A stretch of 64,000 bases of DNA from Verrucomicrobiota bacterium (GTDB taxonomy: Bacteria > Verrucomicrobiota > Verrucomicrobiia > Limisphaerales > J093): positions 186,001-250,000 of the forward strand of contig JAOSKK010000036.1 in the NCBI GenBank assembly GCA_027493615.1, in the 5' to 3' direction. The position numbers and the translations under genes are program-made. Shown here piece after piece: positions 28,378 to 37,583 of the stretch. The notes beneath the pieces were generated by a model. That model did no database searches. It saw only the letters and a program-made list of their open reading frames with translations, and was not told the DNA's origin. Each line of letters begins with the position of its first letter. Position 1 is the first letter of the stretch.

Positions 28378-28452
28378 CAATCCCCGATGTTCGTAATCGG
28401 TGGAGGAACTCCCCGTCCTGGATGCTCCGCCGATTACGAACATCGGGGATTG
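28378..28452. repeat. long hairpin: 23-bp perfect inverted repeat
   Basis: 28378-28400 is the exact reverse complement of 28430-28452. Pairing continues inward for about five more pairs with one G-U, leaving a loop of roughly 19 nt. It sits between two convergent genes (Uma2 and the Tat isomerase), where a bidirectional terminator would be useful, but it has no T-run and is long, so a palindromic repeat element is equally possible. Confidence 0.85.
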
Positions 28453-28577
28453 GAGAACCGACGTGGTTCGCTTGGATATGTGGAGGGGCCAGGAACCGAC
28501 CTGGACGGATGCCCCTTCTGCACTCTCCATTGTGCCGGGTGCATTCCGGTTCATGGAAAGCGGAAGCGCTTGGCCGG

Positions 28578-29542
28578 TCACCCCAGCAGCGCCTTCTGCA
28601 TCTGCTCGCGCACCTTCTTCAACCGCTCGACCCCGCCTCCACCCACCTCCGCCGTCGCCCAGCCCGTGAACCCGATGTCCGCCAGCGCCGCCCGCACCTG
28701 GGCCCACGGCAGGTCGTCGTCCTCGCCCGTGATCTCCACGAACTTGTTCTTCGCCCGGCTGAAGCCTTTGACGTCCAGTTTGACGCAGCGCCGGCCGAAC
28801 GCCCGGATCCATTCTGCTGGCTGGCCGTACTTCCAGTGGTTGCCGACGTCGTAGTACATCCCGACCCACGGGCTCTGGAAGCTGTCCACGAACCGCACGA
28901 ACCGCTCCGGCCCCTGCTCGGGCCCGGCGTCGTGGTCGTACATCATCTGGTTCCACACGTTCTCGAACAGGATCATCTGTCCGAGCGACGCCGCCACGGG
29001 CAGGCACGCACGAATCTCTGCCCGACAACGCGCCTCGATCTCCTCGGCCGGGCCGTCCGCCCCCGACCCACCACGATCAGCACCCCGCTCCCGCCCGCCG
29101 CGTGCGACACGCGCAGGCAGTGCTCCAGGTTCGCCCGCGCCTTGGCCCGCGTCTCCGGCCGCGGATCGGTGAGGCGCACCTCCCAGTGGGCGTGGTTGAT
29201 GGCATTGTGCACAAACACCCCGGAGGCCCGCACCGCCTCGCGCGCCTGCGCCGGCGTGTAACTGCCCGCGTCGTCGAAGTCCACCCCGTCGAAGCCCGCT
29301 TCCGCTGCCATCTGGAGCCGCTCGGCCACGCCCAGCTTCCGGTCCCCCGCCTTGTCAGCGATCATGCCCAGCTTGCAGGACAGCAGCAACCGCTTGCCGG
29401 CGGGGGGAAGGACGGCCTCCGCCGGTCCAGCAGCAGGGGTGTCCGCGGCGCCGACCGTCCGGACGGCGAGGGCCGAGGCGCCCAGCGTCAAGGTGCTCGA
29501 CACGAACGCGCGTCGGGAGACGGGAGAGGGGTAAGTGCTCAT
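28578..29542 (-). CDS. Tat-exported xylose-isomerase-like TIM-barrel protein, one frameshift
   Basis: Leader SRRAFVSSTLTLGASALAV is Tat-type. The barrel begins LLLSCKLGMIADKAGDRKLG and MAAEAGFDGVDFDDAG. The CCCCC run near 29061 breaks the frame; past it come MILFENVWNQMMYD, VGMYYDVGNHWKYG and VKLDVKGFSRAKN. The Glu, Asp-x-x-Asn/His and Asp positions match the metal ligands of AP-endonuclease-2/sugar-isomerase-fold enzymes. About 321 aa. Such exported isomerases accompany Gfo/Idh/MocA oxidoreductases in this phylum; substrate not predictable. Confidence 0.76.
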
Positions 29543-29707
29543 GCGTATTCAGTTGGTCCGACGTGCAGTTAAGCCGCTGCGGCCCGGGCTGAAAAGCCCG
29601 AAAATTTTACTGGCGGTTCGGCGTTTGTTTGCTAGCTTGCCCGGCCTTCGTTTCCGGCCGCGGTTGCCGGAGACGTCGTTCTGGGTAAGAACATCAGCAG
29701 TGGGACT

Positions 29708-30298
29708 GTGACAAAGAAACCATCCAAAGTCTCGAAGCCGGCGCCCAAGGCCGCGCGTAACAAGCAGGTCCGGGCCGCCACCGCCGCGTCCATCCTCGGC
29801 CTGGCCGCCGCACCGGCGAAGGATCACAATGGGGAAGTCCGGGTCAAACCGGAGTGGGAGAAGTACTACCGGACCCTTCTGGATCTGCGGGAACGCCTCC
29901 TGCGCCAGATGAGCGGCCTCGCCAAGGAGTCCGCCGAAGAAATGGACGGCTACAGCCTCCATATGGCCGATTCCGGCACCGACAACTTCGACCGCGACTT
30001 CGCCCTCAGCCTGCTCTCTTCCGACCAGGACGCCATCTACGAGATCGACGAAGCCCTCAAGCGCATTCAGCGCGGCACCTACGGCGTCTGCGAGTTGACC
30101 GGCAAACCCATCCCCAAAGCCCGCCTCGAAGCCATCCCCTGGACCCGCTTCACCGTCGAAGCCCAGGCCCAACTCGAACGCGAAGGCGCCCTCCGCCAAC
30201 GCAAACTCGGCAACCTCGGCATGATTGACGCCGTCGCCGCCACCGACGTGGAGGAGGACATCGAGGAAGACGAAAAGCCCGCCAAGGAGAAGGAATGA
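29708..30298 (+). CDS. TraR/DksA-family protein without an intact zinc finger
   Basis: GTG start, 196 aa. Lys-rich N-terminus, then a helical hairpin (WEKYYRTLLDLRERLLRQMS; ADSGTDNFDRDFALSLLSSD, with the DksA-type acidic turn), then YGVCELTGKPIPKARLEAIP. The C4 zinc motif keeps only the first Cys; the other three positions read Thr, Thr and Ala. Acidic tail EEDIEEDEKPAKEKE. DksA-type proteins bind the RNA polymerase secondary channel. It is followed by rpmG after 4 bases, so it probably belongs to a ribosomal-protein operon. Confidence 0.82.
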   Translation: MTKKPSKVSKPAPKAARNKQVRAATAASILGLAAAPAKDHNGEVRVKPEWEKYYRTLLDLRERLLRQMSGLAKESAEEMDGYSLHMADSGTDNFDRDFALSLLSSDQDAIYEIDEALKRIQRGTYGVCELTGKPIPKARLEAIPWTRFTVEAQAQLEREGALRQRKLGNLGMIDAVAATDVEEDIEEDEKPAKEKE

Positions 30299-30302
30299 CT
30301 CT

Positions 30303-30470
30303 ATGCCGCGCGAATTGGTGACCATCGAATGCACGGAAGCCCGGAAGGAGGGTAAACCCCCGTCCCGCTACCAGACCACCCGCAACAAGAAGACCCAGAC
30401 CGAGAAGGTGGAACTCCGCAAGTACAACCCCTTCCTCCGCCGTCACACCCTCCACCGCGAGATCAAGTAA
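30303..30470 (+). CDS. rpmG: 50S ribosomal protein L33
   Basis: 55 aa: MPRELVTIECTEARKEGKPP then RYQTTRNKKTQTEKVELRKY and NPFLRRHTLHREIK, the standard L33 pattern. The zinc-ribbon CXXC pairs of the C+ form are absent (a single Cys remains), so it is a zinc-independent (C-) L33. It starts 4 bases after the DksA-like gene and 5 bases before rpsR. Confidence 0.93.
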   Translation: MPRELVTIECTEARKEGKPPSRYQTTRNKKTQTEKVELRKYNPFLRRHTLHREIK

Positions 30471-30475
30471 ACCCC

Positions 30476-30739
30476 ATGCCCCGCAAGACCCACCTCGAGC
30501 GGACCGACGGCCGCAAGAGCCGCCGTCGCGGCCCCGGTGAAGCCCGCACCCCGCGCCCCCGGCCCAAAGTCGACTTCACCCTCGAATCGCTCGACTTCAA
30601 GAACGTCGCCCTCCTCCGCCAATACGTGACCGACGCCGGCCGCATCCTGCCGCGGAAATACACCGGCCTGCCGGCCCGCTACCAACGGCGGATGACCCGC
30701 GCCGTCAAGCAGGCGCGGCAGATGCTCCTGATGAAGTAG
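30476..30739 (+). CDS. rpsR: 30S ribosomal protein S18
   Basis: 87 aa. An extended basic N-terminus (HLERTDGRKSRRRGPGEART) precedes the conserved S18 core VDFTLESLDFKNVALLRQYV and ILPRKYTGLPARYQRRMTRA. It has no cysteines. S18 is usually next to rpsF/rplI; here it is with rpmG, as in several phyla. Confidence 0.93.
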   Translation: MPRKTHLERTDGRKSRRRGPGEARTPRPRPKVDFTLESLDFKNVALLRQYVTDAGRILPRKYTGLPARYQRRMTRAVKQARQMLLMK

Positions 30740-30742
30740 CTC

Positions 30743-30759
30743 GGGGACGGCGCGTCCCC
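30743..30759 (+). terminator. possible hairpin after rpsR
   Basis: GGGGACG at 30743-30749 pairs perfectly with CGTCCCC at 30753-30759 with a 3-nt loop, 4 bases after the rpsR stop. There is no immediate T-run; TTTTT appears about 30 bases later. A second hairpin lies at about 30798-30820. Termination here is plausible but not certain. Confidence 0.4.
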
Positions 30760-30968
30760 GTTCACCCGGACCGACACCGGGATCCTCTGTTTTTGGTACA
30801 CCCCCCGACCGGGGAGGTGTGCCTCTGTGTCTTGGCTCGTCCCTCCGTGCCTTGCAGGTTTTCCCCCGGACCTGCCGAGGTTTCCCCATTCCTCCCGTTT
30901 ACGCGCCGTTCCGGGCCGGCATGCTGATTGCGAACGGCATGGATACCCCTGCCAACAACGGAATCAAC

Positions 30969-31724
30969 ATGAACAGACCTGTGTTTCACCTCGCCCTCGG
31001 TGCCCTTGCCTCCGTGGGTCTCACCGCCCAAGCCCAAGTCCAGCTCAGTGGCGCGGGCTACACCCAATCCTTCGACGGCCTCGACGCGGGCCTTCCGACC
31101 GGCTGGAGCGTCCGCACCGGTGCCAGCGGCACCGGCCTGGGGACGAGTACCAGTTTCGCCACCTCACCCTACAACTGGAGCGGGACTGGGGCTGGCTACC
31201 ACAACTACGCGTCGAGCGCGGGACTCACTGCCGGCGCCTCACCCTCCGCCCAACTCGCCGCCGCCAATCGCGCCCTGGGCCTCCGGCAGAGTGGCACCTT
31301 CGGCGATCCCGGCGCGGCCTTCGTCCTGGAGATCGCGCACACCCTGGGCGTCCGGTCGCTGGCCCTTTCCTTCGACTTCCTCGTCCTCGATGAAGAAGGA
31401 CGCTCGACAACCTGGACCGCGGATTACGCCCTGGGCGCCAATCCTTCGAGCTTCGCCAGCCTGGGCAGCTTTAGTCGTGACGTCTGGGGTGGCCAAACCG
31501 AGCAGTTCACCCTGCCTCCCAGTGTGGACAACCAGCCCGAGACGCTCTGGATTCGGCTCGTGGCGCTGCAGGCCAGCACGGGTGCCGGGTCCCGTGACTC
31601 CTATGCCCTGGACAACTTCCAGCTTGCCTACGTCCCCGTGCCCGAGCCCGGGGCCTGGTCGTCGATGGCCGGCCTCGGGCTCCTCGCCTTCGCCCTCGTG
31701 CGGTCGCGTCGTGCCGCCGTATGA
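30969..31724 (+). CDS. PEP-CTERM sorted exported protein
   Basis: Start taken at the ATG giving the signal peptide MNRPVFHLALGALASVGLTA-QAQ. The body is beta-rich and Ser/Gly/Thr-rich (SGAGYTQSFDGLDAGLPTGW), with a LamG-like or jelly-roll feel (VLEIAHTLGVRSLALSFDFL; SYALDNFQLAYVPV). The C-terminus is a PEP-CTERM signal: VPEPGAWSSMAGLGLLAFAL then RSRR. By family knowledge it is recognised by exosortase and released to the surface or matrix; no exosortase gene is in the window. Confidence 0.82.
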   Translation: MNRPVFHLALGALASVGLTAQAQVQLSGAGYTQSFDGLDAGLPTGWSVRTGASGTGLGTSTSFATSPYNWSGTGAGYHNYASSAGLTAGASPSAQLAAANRALGLRQSGTFGDPGAAFVLEIAHTLGVRSLALSFDFLVLDEEGRSTTWTADYALGANPSSFASLGSFSRDVWGGQTEQFTLPPSVDNQPETLWIRLVALQASTGAGSRDSYALDNFQLAYVPVPEPGAWSSMAGLGLLAFALVRSRRAAV

Positions 31725-31851
31725 TCACGCGGTGCCGAGGAGCCGGTCGCGCTGTCTCGACAGGCTCCTCGGCGGCCGTCCTGACCGGCGGCCGCTTGCC
31801 GTGGTGGAATTGGCTTTTGACCACGGGCGGGCGGTTTCCTAGCCTGCGGGC

Positions 31852-32712
31852 ATGGCCAAGGGCATCGCTGCCGCGCCGGGCTGGCCCCGAGTCGATCCGC
31901 GCCCCGCCGGGGCGTGGATGCGATCCAGCCTGCGGTGGGCGGGCGGGTGGTTGTTGGCGGCCGCCGACACGGTCCGTCGGCTGCTGGCATTCTCCCTGAT
32001 CACGCTGGGTGTGGCCGCCACGCGATATCGGTCCGCCTCAGCGTTGATTGGCCCGCTGATTCTGCAACAGGTGGCCACGGCGGGCTTGCGGTTGCTGCCG
32101 ATCACGGCGGTGATCGCGGCGGCGATGGGCTGGGCCATCGTGGGGCAGACGGTCGCACTCCTGACGCAAGTGGGCGTGCAGGATCTGATTGGCGTGGCCA
32201 TGGTGACGGCGGTGGTCCGCGAGTTGGGACCTCTGGCCACGGCGCTGCTGGTGCTCTTGCGCGTGGGTGTGCCGACGGTCGTCCAACTCGGTACCGCGCG
32301 TGCCCTGGGGGAAGTGGAAGCGCTCGAGGCGCTCGGGATTGACCCGGTCCTCCTGCTGGTGGTGCCCCGGGTCCTGGGCATGACGGTGGCGGTATTTGCC
32401 CTCACCGCCTACCTGGTCGTTGGGGCCTTGGTAGCTGGGTATGGCTTTGCATTCCTGCAAGACGTGCCATTGACCCCGGGCGACTACTTTCGCCAACTTG
32501 CGCTCGCGCTGACCTGGCAGGACTTCCTCCTGTTGGGTCTCAAGGCGGTCAGTTTCGGGCTCGTGATAGCGCTGGCGACCTGTTTTCAGGGACTCTCTCG
32601 CGCGCTCGAGTTGCGTGAGGTCGCCCAGATCACCGGGGTGGCCGTCGTGGCGTCCCTCCTGGGCTGCGTGGTGTTGGACGCCCTCTTCATCGTCCTTTAC
32701 CTGCTCCTCTGA
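31852..32712 (+). CDS. mlaE: MlaE-family phospholipid transporter permease
   Basis: 286 aa, five or six hydrophobic helices: LRLLPITAVIAAAMGWAIVG, VAMVTAVVRELGPLATALLV, ALGIDPVLLLVVPRVLGMTV and VAVVASLLGCVVLDALFIVL. The E-L-G-P-L segment and the A-L-G-x-x-P loop are MlaE signatures. It forms the membrane part of the MCE transporter with the ATPase and MCE proteins encoded just downstream (14-base gap). Confidence 0.88.
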   Translation: MAKGIAAAPGWPRVDPRPAGAWMRSSLRWAGGWLLAAADTVRRLLAFSLITLGVAATRYRSASALIGPLILQQVATAGLRLLPITAVIAAAMGWAIVGQTVALLTQVGVQDLIGVAMVTAVVRELGPLATALLVLLRVGVPTVVQLGTARALGEVEALEALGIDPVLLLVVPRVLGMTVAVFALTAYLVVGALVAGYGFAFLQDVPLTPGDYFRQLALALTWQDFLLLGLKAVSFGLVIALATCFQGLSRALELREVAQITGVAVVASLLGCVVLDALFIVLYLLL

Positions 32713-32725
32713 ACCCGAACTCCAC

Positions 32726-33506
32726 GTGGTGGACGCGCCCCCTCCCCTCATCGAGCTCGAGCACGTCGCCATCGAGGGGCGTCAGGATGCCGCCGCCCCG
32801 TCGCCGCGGGACGTGGAGTGGCGCATCTGCCCGGGCGAATTCTGGGTCGTGGGTGGCGGCGCGGGTTCCGGCAAGAGCCGGCTCCTCGAAACGGCGGCGG
32901 GCCTTCGACCGCCGGCCGGCGGGACCGTGCGTCTGTTCGGTGCGCGGCCGGACACACTCTCGGCCGAAGCCGCCCGGCCGCGCGGCGTCGCGTCGGGTTC
33001 GTGTATGGCGCCGGGGACGTCTCTTCGGCCATCTGACGCTCGCGCAAAATCTGGCTTTGCCGCTCTGCTACCATCGGAACTGTCGCCCGGATGCCGTCGA
33101 GGTCGAGGTGGACCGGCTCTTGGCTCAGTTCGAACTGCAGCCATTGGCGCTGCGGTTGCCCGGCCAGGTCAACGGGGCCTGCCGCCAGCGGGCGGCGCTG
33201 GCCCGCGCCATGGCCCTGGTGCCGGAGGTTCTCTTTCTGGATGATCCCCTGGCCGAGCTGAACACCGCCCAGGTCCATTGGTGGTTGAACTGGCTCGGCG
33301 CGCCTCCGCGCCCGACGGATGTCCGGTCGCGGCCGGCGACGATCGTCGTGGCCACCGATGATCTGCGCCCCTGGCTCGCCGATGACCGCCAGTATGCCCT
33401 GCTCCACGACGGTCGCTGGCAGGTCCTCGGGAATCGGGATCAACTCGCCGCCTCGCCCGCGTCTCTGCGCCGTGAATTGCTCGCCGAACCGCCCGCACCC
33501 CGCTAA
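32726..33506 (+). CDS. MlaF-like ABC ATPase with degenerate motifs, frameshifted
   Basis: GTG start shortly after mlaE. Walker A is GGGAGSGKSRLLETAAGL. Between about 32985 and 33030 the frame changes twice (one intermediate frame reads RRRVGFVYGAGDVSSA); afterwards LFGHLTLAQNLALPLCYHRN continues the ABC fold. The signature position reads QVNGACRQRAALARAMAL where LSGGQ is expected, and Walker B is VLFLDDP, with Asp in place of the catalytic Glu. The D-loop and switch regions are also altered (VVATDDLRPW lacks the switch His). ATP binding is likely; hydrolysis may be weak or the subunit may be structural. Context with mlaE and mlaD makes the assignment firm. Confidence 0.75.
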
Positions 33507-33515
33507 GCTCCCGTC

Positions 33516-34877
33516 GTGTCCGACCTCACCCCGCAACTCCGCACCCGTCTGAGCCGCGTCGAGCGCGCCGTGGGTGTGTTTGTGCTTCTGGCCACCGGGT
33601 TGTTGCTGACGGGCTTTCTCTGGTACCTGTACCAGACTGGGGAGCGCAAAGGCTGGTTCGTCACCAAGGTGCGGTATTGCACCTCGTTGTACAGTGCGGC
33701 TGGGCTCAAGGTGGGTGACCCCGTGACGCTCATGGGCTTCACCGTGGGCGAGATCACCCGCATCGACGGTCAGCCGCCCGAGGAACTCTACAACGTCTAC
33801 GTCGAGTTCACCGTCCGTGCCCCTTACTTCGGCTACCTCTGGACCGGCGGATCCAAGGTCCGCGTGAGCCCCACCGACTTCCTGGGCAAGCGCGTCCTCG
33901 AAGTGACCAAAGGCACCAACTACCTCCCCACCCACCTGATCTGGGACATCCGAGAATACGCGCTGGCCGACGCCCAGAACCTCGTCACCAACCGGAACCG
34001 GCTCCTGGTGGACTCGATTCGCAACCCGGAGTCCTTGACGAACCGCGAGGCGCCGCCCTGGCTGACCCTGGCCCCGCTCGATGCCGAACTGCTGGCTCAC
34101 CTCGCCGCCCAGGGTCGCCAGCGCGTCCGCCTGGCTGACCGCGTGCCGTTCACCGACCGGGAACTCAAGAAACGTCCCGTCACCGCCATCTGGGATCTCC
34201 AGCAGAGCGACTACGTTGCCTACAAGCCGGACACCAAAGCCTACTGGTTGCCACCGGAGGAGGCGCCGGCCCTGACCGATCGCCTCGTCGAGATCATCCA
34301 GCAAACCGAGCTTCTCGTCACCAACCAGCTCGCCATCATCCTGACCAACGTCGCCGACCTCACCGCCAACGCCAATCTCGCCCTGGTCGAAACACGCCCG
34401 CTCCTCGACCATCTCGCCGCCATCACGGGCAACCTGCGTGATCCCGAGGGTTCCCTCGGCCGGTGGGCCCTGCCACCCGACCTCTACGCGCAGACGCTCG
34501 CGGCGGTCACCAACGCCAACGTCACTCTCCTCAGTGCCCATGTCGCCCTGACCAACACCACCACCGTCCTCACCAACACCAGTGCGCTCCTCACCAGCGC
34601 CAACACCAACGTCGTCGCGCTCGTCGCCCAACTCGACGCCCCGTTGCAGCAACTCGCCACCATCGTCAGCAACCTCAACCTCCAGGTGACCGCCAACACC
34701 AATTTCGTCACCACCCTCCACGAACTGCTCCTCCACACCGACGAGCTCATCCAGGGCTTCAAACGCCACTGGTTCCTCCGCGGCGCTTTCAAGCAACGCC
34801 CCGCTCCCGCCGCCAAACCCACCAATGCCCCGCCCCGCCGCCTCTCCAGCCCGCGCGGCGCGGCGATGTGGGATTGA
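33516..34877 (+). CDS. mlaD: MCE (MlaD) domain protein with long Asn/Thr-rich helical tail
   Basis: GTG start, 453 aa. One N-terminal transmembrane helix (AVGVFVLLATGLLLTGFLWY), one MCE domain (residues ~45-130: CTSLYSAAGLKVGDPVTLMG, VRVSPTDFLGKRVLEVTKGT), a variable region, then a long repetitive helical segment rich in LTN/ANTN units (ALTNTTTVLTNTSALLTSAN). MCE proteins form hexameric lipid-transport tubes in the periplasm; long helical tails can extend the channel toward the outer membrane. Third gene of the mla operon. Confidence 0.85.
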   Translation: MSDLTPQLRTRLSRVERAVGVFVLLATGLLLTGFLWYLYQTGERKGWFVTKVRYCTSLYSAAGLKVGDPVTLMGFTVGEITRIDGQPPEELYNVYVEFTVRAPYFGYLWTGGSKVRVSPTDFLGKRVLEVTKGTNYLPTHLIWDIREYALADAQNLVTNRNRLLVDSIRNPESLTNREAPPWLTLAPLDAELLAHLAAQGRQRVRLADRVPFTDRELKKRPVTAIWDLQQSDYVAYKPDTKAYWLPPEEAPALTDRLVEIIQQTELLVTNQLAIILTNVADLTANANLALVETRPLLDHLAAITGNLRDPEGSLGRWALPPDLYAQTLAAVTNANVTLLSAHVALTNTTTVLTNTSALLTSANTNVVALVAQLDAPLQQLATIVSNLNLQVTANTNFVTTLHELLLHTDELIQGFKRHWFLRGAFKQRPAPAAKPTNAPPRRLSSPRGAAMWD

Positions 34878-35025
34878 CCTCCGCGCCGTTGGGCAGGCCG
34901 GCCAGGGTCGGGTCGGATTGGTCCCCTGGAAACCTCCCCATGAACCTGTGGTGCGGGCGTCTCGCCTGCACCGTCCATGGTTCACGGCTCCACAGCAGGT
35001 CCTGGAGGAACAGCCCGCGACCCTC

Positions 35026-35535
35026 TCATCCGCTCCAGAGCGGCTCCGACTCCTCCCACCGTTCCAGGGCCCGGTCCAACCGTTTGGCCCATTCCTGCAG
35101 GGTGACCTCCTGCCGTAACGCCTCGCTCTCCTGGTATACCTCGAAAGGCGCTTGCTTGAGGACCGTGACCACGTCCCACCCCGGTTTCTGCACCGCCCGC
35201 AGGAAGGGCCCCTTGGTGTACCACGCGCCGGGGTGCTCGCCCCGCCGCAACAACTCGGTGTTCACCTGGGAAAGCTCCTCCCAGCCATCGTAGAACTGGT
35301 TGAACGCCGCGGTGGCGGCGCGCGCGCACTGGAGGTCGGCGGGGGATTTGAGCAGGAACTTCTGGATGTGGCCCACGGCGTCGCCGCTCACGGCCAGGCA
35401 TTGGGTCAGGTGGTAGAAGGGGCGGTGTTTTTGTCCGTGGGCGCAGGCGCAGTTGGGCTTGCCGCAGGTGGCGAAGCGCTCGACGACGCTGGCGCGGATA
35501 TCCGAATGTCCTCCAAAGGCCGTCAGCCCCGCAGC
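35026..35535 (-). pseudogene. transposase-related remnant (DUF6788-like zinc ribbon plus IS fragment)
   Basis: An open frame without a clear start, lying 35026-35535. Its first part, RFATCGKPNCACAHGQKHRP, with C-x4-C-x-C and the following FYHLTQC, matches the zinc-ribbon-like segment of DUF6788-type proteins linked to transposons. The later part, AWYTKGPFLRAVQKPGWDVV and LKQAPFEVYQESEALRQE, looks like a piece of an IS4-type transposase. Between them runs a helical stretch (AFNQFYDGWEELSQVNTELL). It is probably two insertion-sequence relics joined. No terminal repeats are recognisable. Confidence 0.5.
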
Positions 35536-35573
35536 TTACCCCTTCCCAGCCTCACCCCCTTGCGGAATCACTG

Positions 35574-35590
35574 ACGTCGGCGCCTACAGC
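35574..35590. repeat. copy of the interspersed ACGTCGGCGCCTAC motif
   Basis: Seventeen bases identical to 1182-1198. On the minus strand just beyond it (about 35605-35690) a frame reads VPFTLRMADGREYAVPEG, resembling the start of a common small hypothetical family also seen near 56.4 kb, so this spot is another decayed locus. Confidence 0.6.
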
Positions 35591-35769
35591 CCCTCGCGGC
35601 AACATCACCCCTCCGGCACGGCGTACTCCCGACCGTCGGCCATCCGGAGCGTGAAGGGAACGCCGCTGGCCACCGCCGATTCCAGTGGAGTTCGAGTGAG
35701 GCGAGCACACTTGCCCAAGCCCGGCAGGGGCGCGAGCGCCGGGCCGGGGCCGGGCGAGGCCCCCCCGGG

Positions 35770-36474
35770 ATGCGCTTGTCCCGGACGCTCCTGGCGTTTG
35801 ACCGGACCAGCGATCCGGCTTGCGATGCTGTTCGTAACCGCGGTTTGAGGCTGGCCGACCGGGCCCTTTCCAGCGAGCATCCCTGGCGCGTGTACATCCT
35901 GGCGCAACGCTGGTTCTGGCTGGGCTGCGTGTTTGAGACCCTCCTCGGCCTGGGTGCCCTGGCGCTCGGCCTCTGGCTCGACGTGCGTTGGCGCGAGCTG
36001 TGGGTTCTCTCCCCAGCGAACGCGGCGGCCGGCGTGGCCTTCGCGGTTCCCCTCCTCGCCTTCTTCGGCTGGGCCATGCACAGCCGGCTCCGGCCGCTGG
36101 CGCAGATCCGCGAACTGCTCGACGAACGCTTTGTCCCCCTGCTGGGTTACTGGTCCGTCGGGCAGATCGCCCTGATCTCTTTGCTGGCTGGAATCGGCGA
36201 GGAAGCGCTGTTCCGGGGCAGCCTCCAGGCCGGGTTGACGCCCGCCCTGGGCCCGCTGGTTGCCGGTGCGCTGGCCGCGGTGGCCTTTGGGTTGGGGCAC
36301 GCCATCACCCCCGCCTACGTGGGGCTGGCCATGCTGGTCGGCGCCCTCCTGGGTTGGGAGGCGCATGTCACCGGCGGATTGCTTGCCCCCAGCCTCACCC
36401 ATGCCTTGTACGACTTCGTCGCCCTGCTCTACCTCCGACGCGGGGCCTGGTCTTCCCGCAACAACCGTGTTTGA
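35770..36474 (+). CDS. CPBP-family intramembrane metalloprotease
   Basis: About 234 aa with several membrane helices (VFETLLGLGALALGLWL; AGVAFAVPLLAFFGWAMHS). The three CPBP (CAAX protease/bacteriocin-processing) motifs are visible: GIGEEALFRGSL (EExxxR), VAFGLGHAI (FxxxH) and LAPSLTHALYDFVALL (HxxxD-like). The Glu pair and His residues would form the metal-dependent active site in the membrane. The first ~30 residues are poorly conserved in character and the true start may be later. The substrate is unknown. It is followed by Gfo/Idh genes but need not be related. Confidence 0.78.
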   Translation: MRLSRTLLAFDRTSDPACDAVRNRGLRLADRALSSEHPWRVYILAQRWFWLGCVFETLLGLGALALGLWLDVRWRELWVLSPANAAAGVAFAVPLLAFFGWAMHSRLRPLAQIRELLDERFVPLLGYWSVGQIALISLLAGIGEEALFRGSLQAGLTPALGPLVAGALAAVAFGLGHAITPAYVGLAMLVGALLGWEAHVTGGLLAPSLTHALYDFVALLYLRRGAWSSRNNRV

Positions 36475-36489
36475 ACAGGCCTCATTCCC

Positions 36490-37583
36490 ATGAGCATCGC
36501 ACGCCGCTGGCGCGTCGCCGGCCTCAACTTCGACCACTTCCACATGGGCGACCTCCTCCGCATGGTCGCCCAACACCCCCAGGCCGAGATCGTCGGCCTC
36601 TGCGACACCGAACCCGAGCGGATGCAGCCGGCCGCGCGGACCTTCGGGGTTCCGCCCGACCGGCTTTTCACCGACCCGGACGCCTGTCTGGAGCGCACCC
36701 GTCCGGACCTGGTCATCCTTTGCCCCGCCGCCGCCGAACACGCCGAGTGGACCGAGCGCGCCGCGGCCCATCGCGTACCCGTCTTGATCGAAAAACCTTT
36801 CGCCGCCTCGCTTGCCGAGGCCGATCGCATGATCGCAGCGATGGCCGCCGCCGGTCAGCCGTTGGCCATCAACTGGCCGCTGCGCTGGGTCCCGGCTCAC
36901 GCCACCGCGCACCGTGTCGTCGAAGAAGGCCGCATCGGCGAGGTCCGCGAGGTGCACTACTACGACGGCAACCGCGGCCCGCTCTATCACGGGGCCGACA
37001 AGGTCGAACTTGAGCCCACGGTCGAGGCAAAGGCGCGGAGCTGGTTCTACCGCCCGGCGCGGGGCGGTGGATCCCTGCTGGATTACCTCGGCTACGGCAC
37101 GACGTTGGGCACCTGGTTCCTCGGGGCGCCAAACCCCTCGAGGTTGTCTGTCTCACGGACCAGACCCCGGGACTCGAGGTGGACGAACACAGCATCACCC
37201 TTGCCCGCTATGCCACGGGACTTTCCCGGTTCGAGACTCGCTGGGGCACGTTCACCGATCCTTGGACTCACCAGCCCCAGCCCCGCTGCGGGTTCGTCCT
37301 GGTCGGCAGTGAAGGAACCCTGAGCAGTTGGGATTACGCCGACACGATCCGCCTGCAGACCCGTGCCCGGCCCGCCGGGTTCGATCTGCCCGTGGACCGC
37401 CTCGCGGCCCCCTTCCGCGACCCGGTCGAGTACTTCCTTCACTGCCTCACGACCGGCACGCCTGTCGAGGGACCACTCAGCCCCGCCCTCTCACGCATCG
37501 GCCAGCAAATCGTGGACACCGCCCGCCGCAGCGCCGCCGAGAAGCGCACCCTGCCCCTGATCGATTCCGCCCCCGCGCCATGA
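36490..37583 (+). CDS. Gfo/Idh/MocA-family oxidoreductase, one frameshift
   Basis: Rossmann domain: VAGLNFDHFHMGDLLRMVAQ, EIVGLCDTEPERMQ and DLVILCPAAAEHAEW. The EKP motif is VLIEKPFAASLAEADR. The frame changes near 37130 and continues PLEVVCLTDQTPGLEVDEHS to the end LPLIDSAPAP. Not exported, unlike the relic at 5.5 kb. The stop overlaps the start of a second Gfo/Idh gene (ATGA), so they form an operon, probably for two steps of sugar or cyclitol oxidation/reduction. Confidence 0.83.

Noticed and set aside
35605..36990. 461-codon minus-strand frame opposite the CPBP protease and first Gfo/Idh gene
   Set aside because: Antisense shadow over most of its length; only its last ~30 codons resemble a small hypothetical family, noted with the repeat at 35574.
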